NCBI GenBank assembly: GCA_030407005.1
Contig: JAUDYN010000003.1
Span: 2,170,001 to 2,234,000 of the forward strand
DNA length: 64,000 nucleotides
Source of the DNA: Desarmillaria ectypa
Lineage: Eukaryota; Basidiomycota; Agaricomycetes; Agaricales; Physalacriaceae
Direction of reading: 5' to 3'
Positions 1-12,800 of the stretch are shown here, piece by piece. Made by a program: the position numbers and the translations under genes. The notes beneath the pieces are model-generated. The model was not told where the DNA came from and did no database searches. It was given only the letters and a program-made list of their open reading frames with translations. Every line of letters begins with the position of its first letter. Position 1 is the first letter of the stretch.

Positions 1-1292
1 GATACGAAGGGTTCTTACCGGTTTACCGTGATGACTTCCTCGCTGCGAAGGAATAAGGTGAATATCTTGGTTAGAAGGGATAGCGGCATGTACCGCTCTG
101 TAAACCACCCTTTTGGGCGGAACCACGCCTTGGTCTGTGTCGGGCCAAGTGGCATGAACAAGAACGAAAGTAGCCCGCAACCCAAGGTTATTAATCCCTC
201 GATAAGGAACAGATAGCGCCATCCGGCTTTGTTTCCGACTCCACGCAATTGAAGAATGCCGGTAGCCAGGAAAGCACTGATAATGTCCGACAAGTAGTTG
301 GACACCCAAAAAAACGCAAGTCTGATTGGTACTATGACAGTTATTGGTCTCGAAGCGTCCCGGGTGAAAAATGGCTTGACCTACATTCGGTTTTCGTATA
401 GAAGTATGAGAGGTACAGGACGATATCAGGAATGAAACCTCCCTGCAGAAACCCAAGAAGGGATCTAATATATGCCGTCTGATGAGAATACGCCGAATAA
501 ATGCGACTGACCTCGTGGTAAGGAAGGATGCTCGTCCTGATAACCAGAATTGACTGAATGCGACAGTGCTCCATAGAACCATCTATAGAAATGAAAATGA
601 GCAACATATCTCAATAGTAATGTCTCGTACCTGGGACGGAACCCACACATCCGGTCCTATCCGTTTAGAGATGAGCTGGGACGGGAGTTCTACGGAAGCC
701 TTCAATCCTGACTGTAAGAATGCTTCAGAACACGTACCAGCGATAAGGAAAGAGAGCCGAAATAGTGTATTTCCCAAGTTGTAAGTCATTGGTTGTCAAG
801 TTGAGATCTTCCAAAAAGTTGTCCGTGTTGGCTTGGGAGATATTCGACCGATCCAAATCCAAAGCAAAGAACATAGCCGCTGCCCATACCATGATACGAA
901 GATCAAATTTGCGCACAACGCACTGATGAAATGAGCCGACGGAAGTTGTACATGAAGAACAGTGAACTAACCCTTTCTTCCCGCCAAGTCCACCGCGCAA
1001 TTGGGTCAAAACGGTGGGTATTTTCGTATTGAGGCGGGGGGCGATAGGCCTCAAGGGTGGCAGGGTCATCAAATACCGAAGGTTGAGTAGCAATCGTGTC
1101 CAAGTCGTGAGACCCGGCGTCTCCCAGCCACTTCCATATACCAGCAGGAGTATCGTCTATGGGAGCACCCAGAGGAGGTATCTTCTCCTGACTAGTAGAT
1201 TTCTCGTACAGTGATGCGTCATTATCTTTGTCGTCCACATAATTGTCGTGATCAGAAGGATAAGACACGTCTTTGGGCAGGCACGTAGACAT
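1..1292 (-). CDS. MFS transporter, anion:cation symporter (allantoate permease-like), 5' part, frameshifted
   Basis: The spliced reading gives the family block [19 protein letters not shown] and later TM segments (SRIGPD-type loop, [10 protein letters not shown], a YLSYFYTK stretch), typical of Dal5-like MFS carriers for small organic anions or vitamins at the plasma membrane. I place the start at 1292, where a short acidic N-terminus leads into the conserved block. Exons on the minus strand: 1292-972, 922-738, 689-631, 582-512, 464-385 and 331-19, with GT-AG introns of 47-53 nt. The donor at 18-13 shows that the gene continues beyond the left edge. An extra base at 783-784 shifts the frame between the residues LTTND and [12 protein letters not shown], so the gene as written is broken. 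It could be a pseudogene, a natural null allele or an assembly error. The substrate cannot be predicted. Confidence 0.8.
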
Positions 1293-1655
1293 GACTTGAT
1301 TGACAGGAGGTGGAAGATGAACTGATGACGTCCCTGTGAAAAGTATAGGTTGTGTCTTTATACAAGCATGGAATGGCGAAATATATTGCATCCACGTAGC
1401 CGATATTGCGTTGTTGATTGCGCGATTGTAGAAACAAGTGATAAGGATTCCACATTTGGAAGCAGAGCTACTATAGGCAAAAGAACCATCACCACGGACA
1501 TTCGCTCTTGGGCTTGGCTGTGATGAAGCCGTCATGAAGCCCGCCCAGGCGACTTATCCAGCCTACATCCAGGTCAGGATAAAGTGTTCTACAGAATATA
1601 TTTCATGGATTTATAGCAACAAAGATGAGCAGATCGTATCACCTGGAACTACACA

Positions 1656-3578
1656 TTACCGACGAGGCATACCCCTTCCCCTTCCCCTCAGCGCTCTTTG
1701 TGCAGTACCCGGTGGCACTTTCGGGCCCGTATTTTGCTGATATTCCATGGTCAACAATTTACATGTAAATTCAGAACACATGGATGCATACCTGTTCGCT
1801 TTGTGGATTCCTTACGGTCTCATCGACACTTAATATCAAACAGGCTGCCTCAGTAGCGCTGCTAATCGCATTGAGTTTAACCAGGCTGGGTTCCCACACA
1901 AACGCATCCATGTTGTCCCGGACGCCAGTGGCTCCGTCGACGTCAACACCGACCCATTTGTCACCGTTCGCATGCTTCATCCGCAGTTTGTTGAGAATAT
2001 CGGTGGAATCAAGACCTGCGTTGTCACAAATTTGACGGGGGATAATCTCTAAAGCCTTTGCGAATGCAGTCATTATCAGCTGCTGCTTTCCGGGGATGGA
2101 GAGCGCGTGTTTTCGAATATGGGCAGACAAGTCCATCTGTCAATGTCTCGTCAGCGATGCTTCTACACAATGTGAACAATACAATACCTCGATTGCGCCT
2201 CCTCCCGCGACAACATCCCCATTCCGAATAGCACGCTTCACCACCATGATTGCATCGTGCAAACTTCTCTCCACTTCCTCAATAAACTGGTCGGCGCCAC
2301 CACGAAGAAGAAGAGTGCAAGTCTTCGCCTTAGGACAGTCTTCAAATACATTATATCTTTCACCGCCTATTTGCCTCTCTTCAAATCGCCCGCATGTGCC
2401 AAGGTGCTCCCGTGCGATGTCAGAACAAGTTGACTGGATGGAACCGCCCACGGCCTGCACTACTCGGCGAAGATCACCTGCTGCAACACGTCCAGCGCAG
2501 AATATATCTCGATCCGCAAAATACTGAGTCGCGAGATCACCGATTGGAAGTTTACTGAGAACAACCTTGGCGCCAGTGTTCTCGATGGCCTCCAACTTTC
2601 GATAGATGATCTCCCACTCAGCGTCTACGATGGCTTGGTAGTCAGAAACAGCCTCCACCCGCACTTCGGCGTTATCCTTCTCGGCCTTGAGCTCCAACTC
2701 GACGTTGAGACATAAAATAAGGGGATCACGGAAAGATTTGGGCTGTTGCTCTGCACCAGCATACGTGAATGTTTTCTTGAATGAAACACCTTTGATGAGA
2801 AGAGAATCCTGCATCCCGCCACCGGCGATCTTTTTTACTCCAACAAGAGACTCGTCCAATTCGTCCTGATCAAGGCATTGAACAGCGTCTACAACCATGT
2901 TGGAAAAGAAGGGTTTTTCGGAGTGAATTAGTTTTGAAGACATGGACGTTGATGCACATTTTAGAAGTAGAGACCGGAATCGCCTGCAAGAAAACATTGT
3001 AGTTAGCATTACAACCATAGGCAGGCATTTACATACTCTGGGTCAGCTTTATCCACTGTGACTTGTATCAATTTGATTCGTTCAATAGCCTGGATGAAAC
3101 GTACGTTAAGTGCTCCAAACCATAGCACTAGAAACGTACGATCTGGGAAGCTTTCCTAAAGCCTTTCATGATTATATGCGGACTGACGCCTTCTTCGATG
3201 TAACCTCTGACTTCCTTTAACAACTGGGCTGCGAATAATACCACACTTGTCGTTCCGTCCCCCACTTCAGCGTCCTGGGCGCGAGCAATGTCGACAAGAG
3301 TTCGAGCGGCGGGGTGTACAATATCCAGGAGCTTGAGGATGGTCGCACCATCGTTCGTGATCTGAGCCTCACCACGTTCTGAAACAATGAGTTTATCCAT
3401 TCCCCGAGGACCGAGAGTACTGGACAATGTTTCCGCGACGGCCAGGCATGCAGAAATGTTGGAAAGCAGCTGAGGATTTCCTTGCGATGTGTCTGTACCC
3501 TCACGAAGAAGGACGACGGTCGGTTGCTGAATAAAAATTTAGAGATAAAAGCCGTGAGCTGGTTTTCGGACGAACCAT
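1656..3578 (-). CDS. CCT7: T-complex protein 1 subunit eta (chaperonin CCT7)
   Basis: This is a subunit of the cytosolic TRiC/CCT ring that folds actin and tubulin using ATP. Exons are 3578-3576, 3526-3140, 3089-3037, 2983-2188, 2136-1792 and 1736-1656. They sum to 1665 nt, giving 554 residues, close to the family's usual ~550. Visible motifs are [34 protein letters not shown] (the ATP and hydrolysis loop), [20 protein letters not shown] and RQICDNAG. The C-terminus ends in an RGRGRG-type tail, as in eta subunits. The first coding exon is only the ATG: a 49-nt intron follows and the next exon opens with [16 protein letters not shown], the conserved eta N-terminus. The gene is divergent from RAD5, with 158 bp between start codons. 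Confidence 0.95.
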
Positions 3579-3736
3579 GGGGAGACCACGCTGCATTTTT
3601 GAAGAGGAGAGAGGAGAGAAGGAAAAGTTGTTTGCGGGTGCTTGTCTGATTCAGCCGAGGTTTCCTGAACGCGTTCTCGTGACGCGCCCCGCTCGCTTTC
3701 TTCTTGGTTCTCTTCTTGACATTTACAGGCAGCTAA
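3579..3736. promoter_or_regulatory. Divergent promoter between CCT7 and RAD5
   Basis: There are 158 bp between the two inferred start codons, which is the only space available for both promoters and 5' leaders. I see no convincing TATA box. The assignment is from position alone. Confidence 0.4.
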
Positions 3737-6700
3737 ATGGAACCAGATGGTACCAAAGGAAATGCGGAGGACCTTTTTTTTGCTGGCTCCGATGATGAGT
3801 CCGCTGCTGGGGATGCTCCCATGAACATCGAGGAGGTGACACACATGCCTCAGAGACGAAATTCGGAGCAGCTTTTTCGGGGTAACGAAGATTCTGGCGA
3901 TGACCGTAATACAAGCAAAGTATCCATGAATCTGGACGAAGGGACTCATGATATCATGCAAAGGTCGTGTTCGGAGCCTCTCTTTTTGGAGGATAGTGAA
4001 GACGACGAGCCCTTGTATCCTATTGCTCCCTCGTCCTCGTTAAAAGGAAAACGGCCTATGATAGAGGAACTGTGCGACAGCGACATTAAGGTTAGTTCTG
4101 TTGCAGACGTTTCTCGGGCGTCGAGCGCCAGTCCTCTCTCAGATCGGGTCTCCGTTTCTCCTCCACCCATCACCGAGAAGAGCAAAGAAAGGAGGTCTCC
4201 CGAGAAGCCGCCGGTAAAGAAGAGAAAGCTTTCGCACCCTCTCGGTTCACCGACCGTCGAGCTAGATATCACTCTGTTTAAAGCCACCTACATCGGCGAG
4301 TTCGTGGTTCCAAACGCATGGAGTAATGTCTCTGGAAAGGGATATGTAAAGCGCAATAATATTGTGCGCATAGAACGCGATCAAAAGGATGCATCGCAGT
4401 CCAGCTCCAGCGAGAGGAAGGGGAAGCCGACCACGAAAGGGAATGGGAAGAAACAGCTCTCCATCGCGACAATGTTCAAGCCTCAACCTGTGCAACCATC
4501 CAAAAAGAAAGCGAACAGCATTGTTCGTTTGCTTAACAGTCATGGGTTCGGTATGTCCCTTTGACCACCTTTCCTTGCTCCATTTTGATCTTTGTAGAGT
4601 TTGGGCGTCTTCCCCAAGACATTTCTTCTTGGGTTTCTAAGCTTCTTGATCTCGGTATGCTTACACTATATATTATTCGAAGCTATCTTCATGTATTTCC
4701 AGGCATCGTCGAACTTCGCGGAAAGATGACTGACTGTCCTGAGAGATTATCAACAGGTGCAAGTCTCGTCGTTACCATTGATGTCTATATGCTCCCGGCT
4801 GCATTCGTCCCTGTTGGTCGCAGCACAAGTGAAGATTGGTCGAAATTAAATTTTAGCGAAGGTTCCGAGACGCAAGGAGAACTGGACCTTCGCGAACGAA
4901 AGAGCGCTATTCTCAAAATGTTTGACGTTCTTGGCCTAAAGCCCCAAGCTGGGGCGATACAGAGAGGCGGGAAACAGGAAGGACAATTGCACCAGAACGC
5001 ACTTGCGCAGCTCGGTAGACAAAAGGTCAAGGCTAAGGAAATTGTCGGTGACGATGAAGAGATTGAGGTTGAAGAGGAGGAAAATCTCTCTAAGAATGAT
5101 CTCGACATGATATATGAAAAGTGAGCTTTCCTGCGGTGCTCTCATTCCAGCCAAGCTCATATCCATTTCAGGGCTCAGCAAAGCGACCGTACAATGGGAG
5201 AAACGGAGCCCGCTGACACGTTCAATCTATCGTTACGAGGTTATCAAAAACAAGCGTTATTGTAGGTTGCATACTCTCACTCGACATTCCTATCCTAACC
5301 TTCGTAGTTGGATGCAATCTCTAGAGTCGGGTAAAAACGATGCTCGAGAGGCAACTTCAATGCACCCACTCTGGTGCCAGTAAGCTACATCTTATTCTTC
5401 TTCCCAGCCCACTCTCATGCTATCTAGGTATGCATTTCCGATCAAAATCGACTCCGACATAATAGATTTGACGGAAAATGAGAAGCCGTTTTATTTCAAT
5501 CCGTACTCGGGTGAACTGAGTTTGACTTTTCCCAAGGCAGGAAGAAATTGCCGGGGTGGAATCCTTGCGTACGTCTGCAAATGTATGCCAATATGAGCAG
5601 ATATTGACTTATGGTAGGGACGGTACGCGTTCTCAATGTATCTCTTATTTATGTCTCTCATGATTCTTTCAACGATTATTTCTGTCAACCAGAAAGTAAG
5701 TGCAATTGTGTGTAAAATACGAACTGGTCTAACATATCCGATCAGTGGGCATGGGCAAAACGTATGCATGATGTTCTGATCTAAATGCCTGGTCTAACTG
5801 TTCCCGATAGGATCATGCTGTCTTCTCTCATTCATACCCACTTAGCGTCTGATGAGGACGTATCCGAAATTGCTACAGCCTCTACAAATAGCAAGCAACT
5901 CAGGCTTGACGCTGCGTTCAAGCGCGCTGCTCGCAGGAAGCCCTCTAAACCTCCTAATGCAACACTAATCGTCGCTCCGACATCTCTACTCGGGCAATGG
6001 GCGGATGAGATGGAGAGGTCAAGTAAACAGGGCACGGTCAAAGTTCAGGTTTGGCATGGCCAAAATCGTCTCGATTTGGACGCAGCGATGGAAGGTGACG
6101 AGGGCGATACATCGATCAAGATTATCGTGACTTCCTATGGTGTGCTGGTGTCCGAGCACGCCAAGTCTGAGAAATCCAGTAATTGGAATTCTCCTATTTT
6201 TGAGAGTGAGAGATGCTTTGTCCTCAGCGCCGGACTGTCCTATTCATAATGTTGTTTGTAGCCGAGTGGCTACGAGTAGTCTTAGATGAGGCTCATGCCT
6301 GTAAATCGCGGACCAGTAAAACCGCCAAGGCAGTGTACGCATTACGCGCGAGACGAAGATGGGCTGTTACCGGTACGTTCTTACTACAATGAACAACCTC
6401 TTCTCGGCTGATAACCCGCGACAGGCACACCTATAGTGAACAAATTAGAGGATCTCTTTTCTCTTCTGTGAGACTCTGTTCGCCATCCGGTGTAGCTAAC
6501 CTAATTTTCTTTAGACGATTCTTGGACTTCAAGCCATGGTCCGATTTCTCCTTCTTTCGATCGTGGGTTTTCTGATTTATGCGTAGCGTAGTCTCTAAAC
6601 ATTTGCAGATTCATTACGATTCCCTTCCTCGCCCGTGATCCCAAAGCCATCGAGGTTGTTCAGGTGATCCTAGAGTCAGTATTATTGCGGCGCGAGAAGA

Positions 6701-8329
6701 ACACATGCGATGCAAATGGTAAAAAAATCGTGGATCTACCTTCCAAGGAAGTAAGTAATTGAATGTATCACACGGATAGAAGAAAGCATGAACTCTTTCC
6801 TAGGTGGTTGTTGAGAACCTGGAATTTTCGATGGCTGAAAGGAAGCTATATGATTCGATCTATAATTCGATAAAGAGGAACTTCGATCAGCTTAGCGCTA
6901 AAGGTTTGATTGGAAAGAATTACACGCACATCTTGGCGATGCTGATGAGGTTTACCGCTCAACTTGCTCGTTTAAAAGAAACTAACCTGATTGGGTGACA
7001 GGTTGCGTCGTGCTGTGCTTCACCCAAGTCTTGTCCTTTCACCTGAGGAAGACCGCGCCTTGTCTCCGTCCGGTGATGGCTTCATAGAAATTAAAGATAT
7101 CCTTGGCGCATTCCAGGAGAATGAGGGGGGTAGTGCTTCAGGAAGCAACGTCTTCGCTCAAAATGCTCTTGCCAATCTGGGAGAGGACGCTCCAGAATGT
7201 CCCATCTGTATGGATGCTATGGATAAACCTATGCTTATTCCAGAATGCATGCATCAGTGGTAAGCGATTAATGCTGTCACATGAGGCTGTGCTACTGAAA
7301 AGAATTTTGCGGAAGTTGCAAAGACTGTATAAATATGTTCGTAGCAACATGTGAAGAGAAGGGACAGGAACCTGGCTGTCCGACCTGTTCCCGTTGTCCG
7401 ATCAAGGTAGCGCGTAAGCCTCATTTATAGCTCTGGTAACTCACTCACATGGTTCCTACAGATAAATGAACTCATAGAAGTAGTAAAACCACAAAACTCA
7501 ACAGTCTCTGGACTTGCGGCCAAACAAGGCACCGAAGTCATACTCCGAAAGAATAATTTCCAGTCTTCCACTAAGCTTGATGCCTTGCTGCAGAACCTAC
7601 GTTCGTCTGTTTCTCTTATCTGCTATGGCGAAGATTAATTGATTAGTACAGTACGACTCCGTGACCAAGACCCTTGTTTTCGTGCTGTCGTTTTCTCTCA
7701 GTTCACCTCGTTCCTCGATCTGATTGAAAAAGTGCTCAAACGTGATCGGTTTGACTTCTATCGTTTCGATGGTTCTATGGATGTCAAGAAAAGAACTGCG
7801 GCTCTAAATGACTTCAAGTCAACGTCAAGGACACCAAAGGTGCTCATTGTGAGCCTTAAAGCAGGGGGTGTTGGTTTGAATGTAACTTGCCAAACATATT
7901 GTGATTGCATGCACAACTCATTTTTCTACGTCTCAGCTAACGAACGCTAATCATGTTTTCATGGCACGTACCCTATTTTATGATCAAAATCGCTATTTAC
8001 ATTGAGTATTTGATCATCTCGCACTTAGATGGACTGTTGGTGGAACGCAGCCACCGAAAATCAAGGTGCGCATCAACCTTGCGAGCCTAAACTTGTCACT
8101 CATTCTAACACTTCACGTTCTGGATCCAGCCATCGACCGAGTCCATCGTTTGGGACAACAGAAAACTGTCTATGTCAAGCACTTTATTATAACTAATACT
8201 ATCGAAGGCAGGATTCTACAAATCCAGAAACGAAAAACTGCCATCGTGAAGGAGGCTTTCAGAGGAAGCGGTACAGGAGCAGAGAAAGAGAGCTTGGAAA
8301 ATCTGAAGATCATGTTCGGGGACGAGTAG
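3737..8329 (+). CDS. RAD5: RAD5 family DNA helicase / E3 ubiquitin ligase (HIRAN-SNF2-RING)
   Basis: Rad5 acts in post-replication repair: it polyubiquitinates PCNA and remodels stalled forks. I rebuilt 22 exons: 3737-4550, 4598-4654, 4703-5120, 5172-5261, 5308-5379, 5428-5568, 5618-5622, 5693-5695, 5746-5761, 5811-6205, 6262-6372, 6425-6467, 6515-6562, 6609-6750, 6804-6949, 7002-7259, 7316-7406, 7462-7600, 7652-7881, 7937-7963, 8029-8065 and 8130-8329. They sum to 3483 nt, 1160 residues. In order: an acidic disordered N-terminus; a HIRAN domain (about 173-325); motif I ADEMGMGKT (about 530); the DEAH box in [24 protein letters not shown]; a C3HC4 RING from CPIC (about 900) through CMHQCCKDC to CPTC; then [11 protein letters not shown] and RVHRLGQQ of helicase motifs V and VI. 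Motif I spans two microexons (5618-5622 and 5693-5695). The intron at 7964 has a GC donor. Microexon coordinates are inferred from conservation. Confidence 0.93.
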
Positions 8330-8516
8330 AGCGGCCTAGGACGGGCTTGTGAAAGTCTGCGATGCTGTTGGTGCCTGCACATTTGTATTTAGTTACACCT
8401 AGACGAGTCCTTGCTCAGTCCTTTGCTTAACGGTGATTACCCGATTTAGAAACGATCGATACTCAAAAGTCCATTCGCCTATTTATTCCGAACCTTCTTA
8501 CACTTCCACTAACATC

Positions 8517-9535
<1,019 letters not shown>

Positions 9536-9839
9536 CGAAGGGTAGAATGAACTAGACCCAAAGAAATTGTCAATAATGATGTACAAGATTATGTAGTCGA
9601 TGTACTTGATACGATGGATGAAGCATTTATATAGCAACATTGATATATAGGATATTCATGCTAGGGCACTTAGACAATCTAGACCAGACCACTTTGAGGT
9701 GAAAGGTTTTATATTTTGTGTGGTTACTGACCGGTCGAAATTCGCGACGCGCGATTCGAATTTCAAATAGATAGGCCACGTGCGACATCTTCAACTTTAG
9801 CCATCATCTTCACGAACTCGACGCGGCCAGAGCTGCACG

Positions 9840-12800
9840 ATGTCTGGCAAGACGTTAGAACGTTCTGACCTCATTGATGTGTATGCTCTCGTCTAATCCG
9901 CGTCTTTAATATCTCACATAGTTTGCCACTCCAGGTCATATTCTCAGCTGCACGATTTCTTGTCCGGGCGCCTTGAGGGCACATCTCCAGAGCAGGTCAA
10001 GGGATATCTGGCGCCAAGAGTCGACCAGCTGAAGTTGCTCAAAGATCCTTTTGGAAAACCCTCCGGAGCATCGCGGAAACGGATTCAGAGTGGGACGGTG
10101 ACTTTGAGCGATGGTGTGGTGTTCCATTTGGAGGATTCTGATAAGGATTACATTCTTGGAATCAGCGATGCGTTCAAGATTGATGAAGTCAGCGCATTTA
10201 TTCTTTTGCGGTCATTCATGTACAACCAAGGATTGCCTGCCACAGACAAGGACGAGTTCTTGGTGGAGGCATGCGTTGAGGCCATCACCCCGTTCTATCT
10301 CTCGGAACGTATCGCTATTTTCCGCGTTCTTATACCTCTTTTCCGCGCCAAAGAGGACCCTACCGACCCTGCATTCGAAATTTCACGCACATTCCTAGGC
10401 AAGATAATTTCTGACGGCCCAAAATTTGTCGAGTCTCTTCTAACGGAGTATGCTCGTAAAATGAAGGAGAGGCTGGATGAAAAAGTGACAACAGACCCAA
10501 GGACAGCATCGAAATGGGCGAAACAGAATATGAAGGAGCAGCTTGTCATGTTGGAGGTGTTGTTTTGGACGATGTGGGGGTCAGTTGCCTGTGACGGTTC
10601 GACAGTGGAGAAGATTTTCACCTCCGCTTACACGACAAATCTTGGTACCACGCAGCAGAATGCAGCGTTATTGCTGGACGAGGACGCTCTCCAGCTGCAA
10701 CAAGACATTACGTCTCTTTGGGTCCTCATAACCATCGAAGTTCTCGAACTGGAGACATTAGCAGATGCCGGCGTCGTTGAAATATCCGATACTCCTTCAC
10801 AGACTGACTTGTACACCTCTTCCCCTGCATCACTCAAGCGAATCCATGATCTCGTCATGTCCAATAATGGCAGTCATTTCGCATGTACCTATCTAGCATG
10901 GACCTCCGTCGTCTCTCGTGTATCGGCAGTGGCGGCTGAAGTCAAGGAGATCCCTGATTCTCATCGTCCGTTTTTAGACTCCCTGGTACCCCAAACGAAT
11001 CGTTATTGCAAGGATCGTGAACCACCGCACGTTATGATGCTGAAGACATGCTTGTCACCCAATACTGGTCTATTCCGACTTATGCTAAATTTGCTCACTA
11101 CAATGCCCTTATTCGTCACCTCCGTTGCCATGAAGACAGACTCATCAGTCACAGACACGAATGCTATTGCATTCAGGTCTGTTTTCAAGGGTACGCGTCG
11201 TCTGACAGTATATATATGCAAATGGACTGAATTCATCATCAGGGCTTATCATTGCTTTACTTGACCTCACGTCTGTGGAAAACATTCCGGACTTTGACTC
11301 TTTCGTCGAGGTGTGGATAGCACTATTTGGCCGAAGTGAGAGTAGATCGGTTGCTGGTATATGCAGCCAGTACTGGCAGTTTGACTGGGAGTATGGACCG
11401 GCGCGTCGTGCTATATTTGACGTGGCCCGCTCTCGATTCCCAATCCAAGTCAGGCCTTTGGTTCGCTTAGCCAGAGGGATGACTGCTTCAGGCTTCTTGG
11501 ACACTGACCCGCTCTGTACACCGGATGAAACACAATCTGTTTTCGGGCTCACAGGAGACAGAGACTTATGCGATCGTCACGTCTTCTTCTTCCTCGAAAA
11601 CTTACCAACATACTCTCAGGTCATTCCATTACATACTTGTACTGGCTCCCATGCTATGTACGAAAGGGTCCCAGAGAGATATGGGTCCTCGTCGTCACTG
11701 GGCCTGTCTTACACTAATTCGAGGCCTATCATCCTGCCTGGCGGCAGCGTACTACCACCCGGATCTATAGGCCGAGTGCTCAGTGGTGATGGAGGCGAGT
11801 TGCTTGCGATCTGTTGGAGTCATCAGCATTCCGGTTGGAAACTGATGCTCGACATATTGGCTGATTATGTCAAACGCCGAAATGCGTACCCTGGTGCTAG
11901 AAAAACTCCACGTCCGTCACCGTCTGATCGTCATTCTCCATTTCCTCTGACCATTGAGGACTCTGGCGTGGAAATGGATGGCAGAATCGACGAAGCTCTG
12001 ATTACGGATATTTTGGACCTCATACGAAGTCTCATCCAAGACAATCCTACCCAAGCAGAGCAGCTCTTACAATCGCTAGAGGTTGATGTTCCAGTTTCGA
12101 AGTTCATGTCTGATTCTGGGCCCCCCGATCTGGTACAGCTTACCATGACGATCCTCGAGGAGACCTTTACAAGCATCAATCAGCGCCCCAAATCCGCTCT
12201 TCCAACGCAACTCATAACGTCGGCCATGAGTGTGCTTGCAGCCATCCTCGCTATTCCTCGCTACTCCACTCGTGTCTGGATTTATATGAGGTCAACATCG
12301 GTCCTTTTCGGGGCAGGACAGTCACTAGGGTCAATGTTCGCGGCGTTGGCTGCTGAGCGAATTACTGGTCGTTATACAGTCACTCTCGCTCTCTTGCATC
12401 TCGCCCAGCAGCTGTTCCACGATGCGACAACCTTGGTCATCCCAGAGGATCCACATGTTCGCAAGTTGAAGGCCGAAGTACTTCTTCGAGCCACTGAATT
12501 CATTCATAATGAGATATGGGTGGAGCATCTTGGATGGCGATATGCCCGTGTCGGTGATCGTTTCGACATCGGCAGGCATGTGGCGTCTCTCTTCGTCAAA
12601 GTGCTGGAGCATACACCAGAGGCACCAGAAGATGGTCCGTTTGTCGACCTAAGCCGCGCGGTTTTGGATTTGGTCCTGGCAAAGGCAACAAACTCTACTA
12701 TTATCCCTTTGGTCTCATCTATCACCGCTGGCAGACATATGCTTCAAAGCCTATATGCGTCTCGTCGGAAGGCTGATGCCAAAAGAGTCATCCTTCTCCT

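Noticed and set aside
903..1535. A longer N-terminus for the MFS transporter starting at 1535
   Set aside because: Residues upstream of 1292 do not look like a transporter N-terminus, and the ATG at 1292 gives the usual short acidic start.
5618..5640. Extending the 5-nt RAD5 microexon to a later donor at about 5638
   Set aside because: It inserts extra residues into motif I, and with the AAA exon it creates a stop codon. The 5-nt version restores the exact conserved motif.
9922..9934. Alternative acceptor after 9921 for the first NUP188 intron
   Set aside because: It gives the wrong reading frame for the conserved SYSQLHDFL segment. The acceptor ending at 9934 keeps the frame.
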